From the NCBI GenBank assembly GCA_017521925.1, contig JAFXBG010000012.1, positions 1-61,341 of the forward strand: 61,341 bases of DNA. The letters run 5' to 3'. Position 1 is the stretch's first letter. The number at the start of each line of letters is the position of its first letter. This document shows, in pieces, positions 17,875-26,330 of this stretch. Source of the DNA: Clostridia bacterium. Lineage in GTDB: Bacteria > Bacillota > Clostridia > Oscillospirales > Acutalibacteraceae. Made by a program: the position numbers and the translations under genes. Under the pieces are notes generated by a model. It had not been told where the DNA came from. It worked only from the letters and a program-made list of their open reading frames with translations, and made no database searches.

Positions 17875-17904
17875 TTGACAAATAAGGTGTTTTATGGCTA
17901 TAAT
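17875..17904 (+). promoter_or_regulatory. Promoter of first MATE exporter gene
   Basis: TTGACA at 17875-17880, an 18-bp spacer and TATAAT at 17899-17904. The start codon is 104 bp further on, so the transcript has a leader of roughly 95 nt with no structure I recognise. Confidence 0.75.
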
Positions 17905-18008
17905 TTAACTTAAATATAAGTGTATATTCCTAGGTTTTACAGCCACTAACGAGGATTGGGTTTATAGTATTATAATTATTATAAATGTATGTTCAGGAGG
18001 GGACGTAA

Positions 18009-19382
18009 ATGGCAGAGTCGCAAATCAGAATGACCGAAGGCTCAATATCCAAAAGTATAATAAAATTTGCGGTGCCTCTTTTTCTGGGCAATCTTTTTCA
18101 GCAACTTTATAACACCGCCGATTCTCTTATAGTAAGCAACAAGATTGGTGCGGTGGCGCTGGGAGCCGTCAGTGCCACAAGTATGCTTATTTTTCTGCTT
18201 ATCGGTTTCTTTCAGGGGCTTTCTTTAGGTGCAGGCGTGCTTATTTCTCAGTTTTTTGGTGCCGGGGATGTCCGCAATATGCGTCGTGCAATACATACAA
18301 GCCTTTTGTTCAGTGTTTTTGCAGGTGTGGTTTTGTCAGTAGCAGGTGTGTTTTTGTCGCCTTTGCTTTTAAAATGGATGGGTACGCCTGAAAGCCTTTT
18401 CAGCGGTGCGTTAGAATACATTCAGGTGTATTTTATGGGAGCGCTGAGTATGGTTATGTATAATGCCTGTATGAGCATTATGCAGGCATTGGGCGACAGT
18501 AAACATCCTCTTTATTACCTTATTATTTCCTCAATTACCAATGTTGTGCTTGATTTGTTTTTTATTGTGGTTTGCGGTTTTGGCGTGTGGTCTGCCGCCT
18601 TGGCAACGGTTATTTCTCAGTTTTTAAGTGTTTTTCTGTGCCTTGTTAGGTTGATGAGGGCAAAGGATGACAGCCGTGTTTCAATAAAAGAGCTTAAGTT
18701 TGATTTCAGGATGCTTATGATGATAATGCGGTTTGGTCTTCCTTCTGCTGTACAGAATTCCATTATTGCCTTTGCGAATGTTGTTGTTCAGTCTAACATC
18801 AATTACTTTGGCGATATGGCGGTGGCAGGCTGCGGAGCTTACTCTAAAATAGAGGGGTTTGCATTTCTGCCCATAACAAGCTTTACAGCGGCGATTTCTA
18901 CCTTTGTAGGTCAGAATGTAGGTGCCAGAAACTATGACCGTGCCAGAAAAGGCGCACGTTTCGGTATAGGCGTTTCAATGGCACTTGCTGAGGTTATCGG
19001 CGTGTTGTTCTTCCTGACTGCACCGCTTCTGATAATGGCTTTTACAAGAGATACCGATGCAATAGGTTTTGGTGTGGACAAAGCACGGGTATGTTCGCTT
19101 TTTTACTGTTTGCTGGCGGCATCCCACTGCTTCTCTGCAGTATTAAGGGGAGCAGGCAAAGCTATGGTGCCTATGATTACAATGCTTTCTTTCTGGTGTG
19201 TTGTAAGGGTGGGATTTCTTTGGGTTATGGTGCCTTTGACCGAAAATATAGCTGTTGTTAACTGGGTGTATCCTTTAACCTGGTCATTAAGCACAATTGC
19301 ACTTCTTATTTATTATCTCAACGCAAACTGGCTGGGAGATAAGAAAAAACCTCTTTGTGATAAAGGGTATATTTCCTCATAA
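18009..19382 (+). CDS. MATE-family multidrug exporter
   Basis: 457 residues with about twelve membrane helices in two halves. The start (MTEGSISKSIIKFAVPLFLGNLFQQLYN) and the repeat SIIKFAVP / MMIMRFGLPSAVQN mark the two MATE bundles. MATE proteins export cationic drugs or metabolites using Na+ or H+ gradients. The strong AGGAGGGG ribosome site precedes ATG 18009. A terminator follows, so it is transcribed alone. The substrate is unknown; it differs clearly from the second MATE gene at 21740. Confidence 0.92.
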   Translation: MAESQIRMTEGSISKSIIKFAVPLFLGNLFQQLYNTADSLIVSNKIGAVALGAVSATSMLIFLLIGFFQGLSLGAGVLISQFFGAGDVRNMRRAIHTSLLFSVFAGVVLSVAGVFLSPLLLKWMGTPESLFSGALEYIQVYFMGALSMVMYNACMSIMQALGDSKHPLYYLIISSITNVVLDLFFIVVCGFGVWSAALATVISQFLSVFLCLVRLMRAKDDSRVSIKELKFDFRMLMMIMRFGLPSAVQNSIIAFANVVVQSNINYFGDMAVAGCGAYSKIEGFAFLPITSFTAAISTFVGQNVGARNYDRARKGARFGIGVSMALAEVIGVLFFLTAPLLIMAFTRDTDAIGFGVDKARVCSLFYCLLAASHCFSAVLRGAGKAMVPMITMLSFWCVVRVGFLWVMVPLTENIAVVNWVYPLTWSLSTIALLIYYLNANWLGDKKKPLCDKGYISS

Positions 19383-19395
19383 TTGAGAATACAAT

Positions 19396-19435
19396 AAAGA
19401 GACAGTAAAGGGTATGCTTTGTTGTCTCTTTTTTT
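19396..19435 (+). terminator. Terminator of first MATE gene
   Basis: AAAGAGACA.TAAAG pairs with CTTTgTTGTCTCTTT (small internal mismatch), followed by TTTT. Confidence 0.8.
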
Positions 19436-19528
19436 GTGACGATTTTCTGATAATCATAAAATATAACTATACTAATGCATAGATTTGTGGTACAATAATG
19501 TAAATATATTTGGAAGGATTTGTTTGTT

Positions 19529-20110
19529 TTGAAAATTTGTGTATTTGGAGCAGCGTCTCCTAAAATTGACCCTATGTTTATTTCTGAAACCGAGGCACTG
19601 GGTGCAGAGCTTGCCAAAAGAGGTCACGAGCTTGTGTTCGGCGGCGGCGGTAACGGACTTATGGGTGCTGCAGCCCGCGGTGCAAAAAGTGCAGGCGGCG
19701 AGGTTATTGGCATTATCCCAAAGTTTTTCGAGGATGAAAATATCGAGGCACTTTTTGACGGTTGCGACGACCTTATCGAAACTGATTCAATGAGGGACCG
19801 TAAAATGATTATGGAAGAAATGGCTGATGCATTTATTATCGTTCCCGGCGGTATAGGTACCTTTGAGGAGTTTTTCGAGGTTTTAACCTTAAAGCAGTTA
19901 AGACGCCACGACAAGCCTATTGCTATTTACAACATTGCAGATTATTACAGTGAGCTTCAGGCGGTTATGGATGTTTCTATGGCTAAAGGCTTTATTAACG
20001 ACAACTGTAAATCCCTTTACAAGTTCACATATAACTTTGACGAATTATTTGAGTATATTGAAGAAACCGACGGAGTAAAACTTAGTGTTAAAGAGTTAAA
20101 GGACGGCTAA
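19529..20110 (+). CDS. LOG-family nucleotide 5'-monophosphate phosphoribohydrolase (TIGR00730)
   Basis: 193 residues. Motifs are CVFGAASPKID at the start, FGGGGNGLMGAAARGA near 38-53 and the catalytic LOG signature PGGIGTFEEFFEV near 109-121. LOG proteins cleave ribose-5-phosphate from nucleoside monophosphates (cytokinin activation in plants; nucleotide salvage in bacteria). The frame can start at TTG 19520, but GGAAGG lies only 2 nt before it. TTG 19529, 11 nt away, gives MKICVFGAAS and is preferred. The MBL nuclease gene begins 1 nt after its stop. Confidence 0.88.
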   Translation: MKICVFGAASPKIDPMFISETEALGAELAKRGHELVFGGGGNGLMGAAARGAKSAGGEVIGIIPKFFEDENIEALFDGCDDLIETDSMRDRKMIMEEMADAFIIVPGGIGTFEEFFEVLTLKQLRRHDKPIAIYNIADYYSELQAVMDVSMAKGFINDNCKSLYKFTYNFDELFEYIEETDGVKLSVKELKDG

Positions 20111-20111
20111 T

Positions 20112-21719
20112 ATGGAAGTCAGATTTTTAGGAGCAACCCACGAGGTTACAGGAAGCTGTACCTATATAAATGTTAATGGCAAAAATATACTTGTTGACTG
20201 CGGAATGGAGCAGGGCAGGGATGTTTTTGAGAACACTCTGCCCCCTGTAAATGCAAATGAAATTGACTATGTTTTTCTTACCCATGCTCACGTAGACCAT
20301 TCGGGTAATCTTCCCCTTTTATACAAACAGGGCTTCCGCGGTACGGTTATTGCTACAAAAGAAACCGCCAATCTTTGCGAGATTATGCTAAGAGACTGTG
20401 CCTTTATTCAGGAAAGCGAAGCAAAGTTCAGAACCCGCAAAGCCAAACGTGCAGGCAAAGAGGCTGTGGAGCCTCTTTTTACCATTGATGATGCCGAGGG
20501 TGTGCTTGAGCTTTTCAGACCTTGCTCATATCTTGAGGTAATTACCGTTGACGAGGGTATTTCCTTAAGATTTACCGATATCGGTCATCTTTTAGGCAGT
20601 GCCGCTATTGAAATATGGCTTACAGAAGAAGGCACTACCAAGAAAATTGTATTTTCAGGCGATGTGGGTAACACAAATCAGCCTATTATCAACAATCCCT
20701 CTTTTGTAAAAGAGGCTGACTTTGTTGTTTGCGAATCCACCTACGGCAACCGTCTGCATAACGCAAAACGTCAGAACAGTATCGATGTTCTGGCATCGGT
20801 TATTCAGCGAACCCTGGACAGAGGCGGAAACGTGATTATCCCATCCTTTGCCGTTGGCAGAACTCAGGAAATGCTTTATTTTATCCGCGAGATAAAGGAA
20901 AAGGGATTGGTAAAAAACCACCATAATTTCCCTGTATATGTAGATAGTCCCTTAGCAAATGAAGCTACGGGTATTTATCTTCAGTGTGACACAAGCTGTC
21001 TTGACGAGGATTTCAAGGCAGTTATGAAAGACGGCAACAACCCCTTGTGGTTTGACGGCCTTAATACCACGGTGACTTCTGACGAAAGCCGTCAGCTTAA
21101 TATGAACACAACACCAAAGGTTATTATTTCTGCCAGCGGTATGTGCGAAGCGGGCAGAGTATGCCACCACCTTAAGTATAACCTGTGGCGTAAAGAGTGT
21201 ACCCTGCTTTTTGTAGGATATCAGGCAGAGGGAACTTTAGGCAGAAAAATCCACGACGGAGCAGAGTCGGTACGGCTTTTCGGCGACGAAATTGCTGTTA
21301 ACTGCGAGGTTTGTGAGCTTATCGGCGTAAGTGGTCACGCGGATAAAGAGGGGCTTTTAAACTGGCTTAAAGGCTTTGAGAAAAAGCCTTCCCTTGTATT
21401 TGTCAACCACGGTGATGATGAGGCGGTAAGGGACTTTTCCGATGCAGTAGAGCAGGAAATCGGCGTTAAAGCTTTTGCACCTTTTAGCGGAACAAGCTAT
21501 GATTTGTTAAAGGGAGAATTTATAGAAATTACTCAGGGTGTTCCCATAAAGCAGAGAAACACAAAGGAGCGACAGTTTGAAAACCCCTTGCAAAAAACTT
21601 TGGTTTCTTCTGCACGAAAGCTTCTGGAGCTTGCTCAGGGGTCTGCGGGAATTCCCAATAAAGAAATGAGAAAGTTAACAGAGGAGATAGAAAGGCTTAT
21701 TAAGGAATATCGCCGTTAA
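20112..21719 (+). CDS. Beta-CASP metallo-beta-lactamase-fold nuclease
   Basis: 535 residues. The MBL motif 2 THAHVDHSG is near residues 57-65, with further ligands in DIGHLLGSA and FSGDVG. The beta-CASP cap carries ISASGMCEAGR and the C-terminal RNA-metabolising zinc motif contains SGHAD and VNHGD. This is the KH-less Ysh1/CPSF-73-like class of single-strand RNA endo- or exonucleases, distinct from RNase J. A C-terminal helical tail of about 50 residues follows (LLELAQGSAGIPNKE). Cotranscribed with the LOG gene (1-nt gap) and followed 20 bp later by a MATE gene. Confidence 0.9.
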   Translation: MEVRFLGATHEVTGSCTYINVNGKNILVDCGMEQGRDVFENTLPPVNANEIDYVFLTHAHVDHSGNLPLLYKQGFRGTVIATKETANLCEIMLRDCAFIQESEAKFRTRKAKRAGKEAVEPLFTIDDAEGVLELFRPCSYLEVITVDEGISLRFTDIGHLLGSAAIEIWLTEEGTTKKIVFSGDVGNTNQPIINNPSFVKEADFVVCESTYGNRLHNAKRQNSIDVLASVIQRTLDRGGNVIIPSFAVGRTQEMLYFIREIKEKGLVKNHHNFPVYVDSPLANEATGIYLQCDTSCLDEDFKAVMKDGNNPLWFDGLNTTVTSDESRQLNMNTTPKVIISASGMCEAGRVCHHLKYNLWRKECTLLFVGYQAEGTLGRKIHDGAESVRLFGDEIAVNCEVCELIGVSGHADKEGLLNWLKGFEKKPSLVFVNHGDDEAVRDFSDAVEQEIGVKAFAPFSGTSYDLLKGEFIEITQGVPIKQRNTKERQFENPLQKTLVSSARKLLELAQGSAGIPNKEMRKLTEEIERLIKEYRR

Positions 21720-21739
21720 GCCTTTTATTTAAAAAGGAA

Positions 21740-23134
21740 ATGGAACGCAAAAGAAAATTAATAGGGGACAGGCATTTTTACAAAAAAGTGGCGGTTATTG
21801 CCCTGCCTGTCCTTGTACAGAACATAATTACCAACTTTGTAAGTTTGGTTGACAACATTATGGTCGGTCAGGTAGGCACTGAGCAGATGTCAGGTGTTGC
21901 CATTGTTAACCAGCTTATCTTTGTTTTCAATATCTGCATTTTTGGCGGAATATCCGGTGCGGGTATATTTACTGCTCAATATCACGGCAAAGGCGACCAC
22001 AAAGGCGTACGAGATACCTTCAGGGCAAAGCTTATTATCTGCCTTGCGGTTACACTGATTGCGGCCGGTGTGCTGTTCTTTTATAATGACGGACTCATAT
22101 CCTTGTTTCTGCATCGGAGTGATGACGGTCTTGATTTGCTGAAAACCTTGGGCTTTGCCAAAGACTATATTTACATAATGCTTTTAGGGCTTCTGCCCTT
22201 TGCCTTAACTCAGGCTTATTCGGGAACACTGCGTGAAACAGGGCAGACGGTTGTGCCTATGTGTGCAGGAATAGTAGCTTTTGTTACCAACGTAACTCTT
22301 AACTATATTCTTATTTTCGGCAAACTCGGTGCTCCCGAATTAGGGGTTCAGGGTGCGGCAATGGCCACGGTTATTGCACGATATGCTGAGTGTCTGGTGG
22401 TTATTCTATGGGCACATACAAATAAGAAAAAGTGTAAGTTTATAAAAGGTGCTTACAGAAGCTTTAAAATCCCCAAAGCTTTGGTCAAGGACATTGCCAC
22501 AAAGGGTGCCCCTCTTATTTTCAACGAGGTTATGTGGTCCCTCGGTACCACAACCTTAGTGCAGTGCTATTCATTGCGAGGACTTGAGGCGGTTTCGGCT
22601 ATGAATATTTCCTCAACCGTTTCTAACCTTTTCTTCTGTGCTTTCTTTGCACTTGGCTCGGCGGTTTCTATAATCGTGGGTCAGCTCTTAGGTGCAGGCG
22701 AGCTTGACAGAGCAGTAGACGAAGACCGCAAGCTCATAGCCTTGGCGGTGGCGGTTTGCTTTGCGGTAGGTGCAGTGCTGTTTTTGGCTGCACCGCTGTT
22801 CCCGTCTGTTTACAACACTACAGATTCTATCAAAACTCTTGCAACCTCGCTTTTAAGGGTTGCGGCAGTTATGATGCCTTTAAATGCATTTGTTCATATG
22901 GCTTATTTTACCCTTCGCTCAGGCGGCAAAACCATTGTTACCTTCCTTTTTGACAGTGTGTTTGTGTGGGGTGTGTCCATTCCTGTTGCCTTTGCACTTT
23001 CAAGGTTTACAGGGCTTCCGGTTCTGGAGCTTTACATAATTGTACAGTCTTTGGAGCTTATTAAATGCATAATAGGCTTTATAATGTTAAAGAAAAAACT
23101 ATGGGTTCAGAATTTAGTAACTAAAGAAAACTAA
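21740..23134 (+). CDS. MATE-family exporter (second copy)
   Basis: 464 residues and about twelve helices. The start FYKKVAVIALPVLVQNIITN and central KALVKDIATKGAPLIFNEV mark the two bundles. It belongs to a different MATE subgroup from the gene at 18009. AAAAAGGAAAT precedes ATG 21740. It sits between the beta-CASP nuclease and a lipid kinase in one apparent transcript ending at 24051. The substrate is unknown. Confidence 0.9.
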   Translation: MERKRKLIGDRHFYKKVAVIALPVLVQNIITNFVSLVDNIMVGQVGTEQMSGVAIVNQLIFVFNICIFGGISGAGIFTAQYHGKGDHKGVRDTFRAKLIICLAVTLIAAGVLFFYNDGLISLFLHRSDDGLDLLKTLGFAKDYIYIMLLGLLPFALTQAYSGTLRETGQTVVPMCAGIVAFVTNVTLNYILIFGKLGAPELGVQGAAMATVIARYAECLVVILWAHTNKKKCKFIKGAYRSFKIPKALVKDIATKGAPLIFNEVMWSLGTTTLVQCYSLRGLEAVSAMNISSTVSNLFFCAFFALGSAVSIIVGQLLGAGELDRAVDEDRKLIALAVAVCFAVGAVLFLAAPLFPSVYNTTDSIKTLATSLLRVAAVMMPLNAFVHMAYFTLRSGGKTIVTFLFDSVFVWGVSIPVAFALSRFTGLPVLELYIIVQSLELIKCIIGFIMLKKKLWVQNLVTKEN

Positions 23135-23155
23135 AAAATAAATGGGGGAAAGAAT

Positions 23156-24013
23156 ATGTTATACGTACTTGTTAATCCGCTTGCATCTAACGGCAAGGCA
23201 GAGGAAAAGGTACAGGAGGCTGTAAAGAACTTCAAAGTTGCGGATTATAAGAAGTTAAGCCTTATTGGCCTTGATGTTAAAGAGGTTGTTTCAAACACCA
23301 CCGCCGAGGATATAATCGTGATTTTAGGCGGTGACGGTACATTAAACCGCTTTGCAAATGACACGGCAGACCTTGAGTTTAACTGCCCTGTATATCTTTA
23401 TAGGAGCGGTACAGGAAACGACTTTATGAAAGATGTTGAGGACAAGGTTAAGGACAATATGGTGCTCCTTAACGACTACCTCAAAGACCTGCCCACAATT
23501 ACCGTCAAGGGAAAAACCTACCGTTTTGTAAACGGTATCGGCTATGGTATAGACGGAATGTGCTGTGAGGTTGCCGAAAAAATGAAGGCAAAGGGCAAAA
23601 AAAATATCAGCTACGCAGGTATTTCCATTAAGCTTCTTATTCACGGCTATAAATGCCCCGACGCAAAAATAACCGTTGACGGCAAGGTACATAACTTCAA
23701 AAGGGTCTGGCTTGCATCAGGTATGAAGGGCGGATACTACGGCGGAGGTATGAATATTGCTCCCAACCAGGACAGAGCCTCAGGCAAGCTTACATCTGCA
23801 GTAATACACGGCAGCGGCAAGCTTAAGACCTTGATTGTTTTCCCAAAGCTTTTCAAAGGCGAGCACGTAAAGCATAAGGAAATGTTCACTGCCATTGAGG
23901 GCAGAAAAATCACCGTTGAATTTTCCCATCCTATGGCTTTGCAGATTGACGGCGAAACAATTTTAGACGTAAATTCCTACACCATTGAGTCAAAGGCAAA
24001 AGTTAAAACATAA
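23156..24013 (+). CDS. Diacylglycerol/lipid kinase-family protein
   Basis: 285 residues. The ATP site GGDGTLNRF near 62-70 and YRSGTGNDFM near 83-92 are hallmark motifs of the DagK/YegS/sphingosine kinase catalytic domain, and VNGIGYGIDG follows. It would phosphorylate diacylglycerol or a related lipid at the membrane. GGGGGAAAG precedes ATG 23156. It is last in the LOG-MBL-MATE-kinase run, followed by a terminator. Confidence 0.88.
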   Translation: MLYVLVNPLASNGKAEEKVQEAVKNFKVADYKKLSLIGLDVKEVVSNTTAEDIIVILGGDGTLNRFANDTADLEFNCPVYLYRSGTGNDFMKDVEDKVKDNMVLLNDYLKDLPTITVKGKTYRFVNGIGYGIDGMCCEVAEKMKAKGKKNISYAGISIKLLIHGYKCPDAKITVDGKVHNFKRVWLASGMKGGYYGGGMNIAPNQDRASGKLTSAVIHGSGKLKTLIVFPKLFKGEHVKHKEMFTAIEGRKITVEFSHPMALQIDGETILDVNSYTIESKAKVKT

Positions 24014-24026
24014 TATATAAAGTGGG

Positions 24027-24060
24027 CTCCTCTTGGTTATTTCAAGGGGAGTATTTGTTT
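24027..24060 (+). terminator. Terminator after lipid kinase gene
   Basis: CTCCTCTTG / CAAGGGGAG stem (one G-T pair) with a 7-nt loop and then TATTTGTTTTG. Confidence 0.75.
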
Positions 24061-24224
24061 TGTGTTATCTTCCCGCCGTTGATGAAAGTTTACCTTTAAA
24101 TTAACCTGTCCAAAGAAGAAATGCCCTTTAGTGGCTAACGGGCGAAAAATTAAGCAAAATAGAGAAAACAAGAGCAAATTAAAGAAAACAGCGGATTTTA
24201 TAAATAAAAATGTTTTAGTTTGAC

Positions 24225-24290
24225 TTTAACTGACTTTGACTTTCTCTGACTTTAGTACTAAAATAAAATCAAAGGTCAGGAAAGGACAAA
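24225..24290 (+). promoter_or_regulatory. ctsR promoter with two CtsR-type operators
   Basis: TTGACT at 24236-24241, 17-bp spacer and TAAAAT at 24259-24264 form the promoter. The CtsR box is known as two RGTCAAA heptads 3 nt apart. On the reverse strand AGTCAAA (24235-24241) and AGTTAAA (24225-24231) are exactly 3 nt apart and overlap the -35. On the forward strand GGTCAGG (24274-24280), AAA, GGACAAA (24284-24290) forms a second, weaker box downstream of the start point. This fits autorepression of the operon by CtsR. Confidence 0.75.
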
Positions 24291-24332
24291 TTACATCAAA
24301 ACCTTTCTGTATAATAAATAGAGGTGACATAT

Positions 24333-24785
24333 ATGCGGCTAAGCGATATGCTGACGGAATATATTATGGAAATGTTAAGTGAATCGGGAGACGCCGAGAT
24401 TAAACGCAACGAGCTTGCAAACCATTTCGGCTGTGTGCCAAGCCAGATAAACTACGTGCTTACATCCCGTTTTACTCCTGAGCAAGGCTATATTGTAGAG
24501 TCCAGACGCGGAGGCGGAGGATATATACGTATAACAAGGGTCAATACAGACAAATCCGCAAACTTAATGCACATTGTAAATTCTGTAGGCAACACCCTTG
24601 ACAGAATGACCTGTGAGGTTATGATTAACAACCTTTTAGGTGTAGGTGTGGTAAATGAGGAAGTAGCAAGGCTTCTGGCATCTGCTTTGTCAGACAGAGC
24701 CTTATCACCCATAGAGCCCGCAGGCAGAGATATTGTAAGAGCAAGTATTTTTAAGAATATGATTTTAACTTTAATAGGGAGGTAA
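24333..24785 (+). CDS. ctsR: Transcriptional repressor CtsR
   Basis: 150 residues. CtsR is the dimeric class III heat-shock repressor that controls clp genes. The winged helix includes RNELANHFGCVPSQINYVL, and the tetraglycine wing loop SRRGGGGYIRI near residues 56-66 is diagnostic (the thermosensing loop). The C-terminal helical domain contains NEEVARLLASAL, and McsB is known to act on this family. A GTG 9 nt upstream opens the frame, but GAGGTGA positions ATG 24333. First gene of the ctsR-mcsA-mcsB-clpC operon. Confidence 0.95.
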   Translation: MRLSDMLTEYIMEMLSESGDAEIKRNELANHFGCVPSQINYVLTSRFTPEQGYIVESRRGGGGYIRITRVNTDKSANLMHIVNSVGNTLDRMTCEVMINNLLGVGVVNEEVARLLASALSDRALSPIEPAGRDIVRASIFKNMILTLIGR

Positions 24786-24790
24786 AAAAT

Positions 24791-25303
24791 ATGAAATGTC
24801 AGAAATGTCAGAAACGTGAAGCAAACACCCACATCAAAAAGATTGTAAACGGTGAGTACACCGAGCTTATGCTTTGCTCAGAATGTGCCCACGCAATGGG
24901 ATACGACAACGTCTTTGACCTTGAAATGCCTGATATGTTCGGCGGGTTACTCCAAAGCTTTTTAGGCTCAGCCTTACCTGCACGTTCAGGTGCATCCCGA
25001 TGCCCTGTTTGCGGGAGTACCTACGGTGACATTACAAACACCGGCAAGGTGGGTTGCTCACATTGTTACGAAGCCTTTTATGACGAGCTTTTGCCCTCAA
25101 TCAAGCGAATCCACGGCAACACCAAGCACAGTGGCAAAGTGCCTCAGGGCATTGTTGAATACACCGAACAAAATACTGAAAATAACCTTGCAAACGAGAT
25201 TGAAAGCTTAAAGACTGAGCTAAAAAAAGCAATAGATGAGCAGAATTTTGAGCTTGCGGCAGAGCTCAGAGACAAAATCAAAGCAAAGGAGGCAGAAAAG
25301 TGA
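24791..25303 (+). CDS. mcsA: McsA, zinc-binding activator of McsB
   Basis: 170 residues. Four pairs of CxxC-type cysteines are visible (CQKCQK at 3-8, CSEC at about 34-37, CPVC at 74-77, CSHC near 91-94), expected to hold two zinc sites. A C-terminal UVR helix pair (IDEQNFELAAELRDKIKAKE) follows. McsA activates the protein-arginine kinase McsB and links it to ClpC. The start lies 5 nt after ctsR; its end overlaps mcsB by 4 bp. Confidence 0.95.
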   Translation: MKCQKCQKREANTHIKKIVNGEYTELMLCSECAHAMGYDNVFDLEMPDMFGGLLQSFLGSALPARSGASRCPVCGSTYGDITNTGKVGCSHCYEAFYDELLPSIKRIHGNTKHSGKVPQGIVEYTEQNTENNLANEIESLKTELKKAIDEQNFELAAELRDKIKAKEAEK

Positions 25304-26295
25304 GCGACGCAGTAATTATTTCATCCCGAGTGCGTCTTGCACGAAATTTAAGGGATTATCCATTTCCTAACAGAATGAGCGATGCACAGAGAGAAGAAAT
25401 TGCAGAAAAGATTAAAAACCTTATGTGCAAAGAGAGATTTTGCGGTTATAAATTCTTAGCTGTAAAAATGGAGGACGTAAACGAGTTTGACCGTATTTCT
25501 ATGGTTGAGCGTCACCTTATAAGCCCTGATTTTGCATCAGGCGACAAGGGTAAGCTTCTTATTACCACCGAAAACGAGGAAATCAGCATAATGATTAATG
25601 AAGAAGACCACCTGCGGATTCAGGTGATTCTTCCCAACTTTGAAATTGAAAAAGCTTATGAAATTGCCGATATGCTTGATACAGAGCTTAACAAAAATCT
25701 CAGCTTTGCCTTTGATAAACGCCTGGGCTTCCTTACCCAGTGCCCAACAAATTTAGGCACAGCTATGAGGGCAAGTATTATGATGCATCTGCCTGCTTTA
25801 AAAGAAAGCCGTACCGTCTCTCGTATTGCATCTAATCTTTCAAAGCTTGGTCTTGTAATTCGTGGTGCTTACGGCGAAGATACTGAGGCAAAGGGCGATA
25901 TGTACCAGATAAGCAATCAGGTAAGCCTTGGTATTTCTGAAAAGTCCGCTATCGAAAATTTAAAGAGCATCACCGAGCAACTTGTAAACTCTGAGCTTAA
26001 AACCAGAGAAACAATGATGCAGAGCTTTGAATATCAGGACAAAATCGGCAGAAGCTACGGTATACTTATTACCGCAAGGCTGATAAGCCACAAAGAAGCG
26101 GTTAAGCTTCTTTCAAACTTAAGGGTAGGAATTTGTGAAGGACTTATAGACAGCGTAACTCTTGAAACCGTAGACAGCTTAATGCTTAAAATCCAGCCTG
26201 CAAACCTGATGAGGATTAAAGGCTCAAGGCTTACACCTGACGAACGTGACAGAGTAAGAGCTGAGATTATAAGAGAGGAGCTAAAACTCAGATAA
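25300..26295 (+). CDS. mcsB: Protein-arginine kinase McsB
   Basis: 331 residues, homologous to phosphagen kinases. It phosphorylates arginines on damaged proteins, which marks them for ClpCP. Motifs: SSRVRLARNLRDYPFPNRM at 8-26 (ATP-binding arginines), LGFLTQCPTNLGTAMRASIM near 143-162 with the conserved Cys, and IRGAYGEDTEAKGDMYQISN. Start is GTG 25300 within GTGA, overlapping mcsA, so translation is coupled. The C-terminal allosteric region is present and length is close to normal (about 350). Confidence 0.95.
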   Translation: MSDAVIISSRVRLARNLRDYPFPNRMSDAQREEIAEKIKNLMCKERFCGYKFLAVKMEDVNEFDRISMVERHLISPDFASGDKGKLLITTENEEISIMINEEDHLRIQVILPNFEIEKAYEIADMLDTELNKNLSFAFDKRLGFLTQCPTNLGTAMRASIMMHLPALKESRTVSRIASNLSKLGLVIRGAYGEDTEAKGDMYQISNQVSLGISEKSAIENLKSITEQLVNSELKTRETMMQSFEYQDKIGRSYGILITARLISHKEAVKLLSNLRVGICEGLIDSVTLETVDSLMLKIQPANLMRIKGSRLTPDERDRVRAEIIREELKLR

Positions 26296-26330
26296 AAAGG
26301 TAATGAAAAATAGGAAGGGATTGAAGGTAT

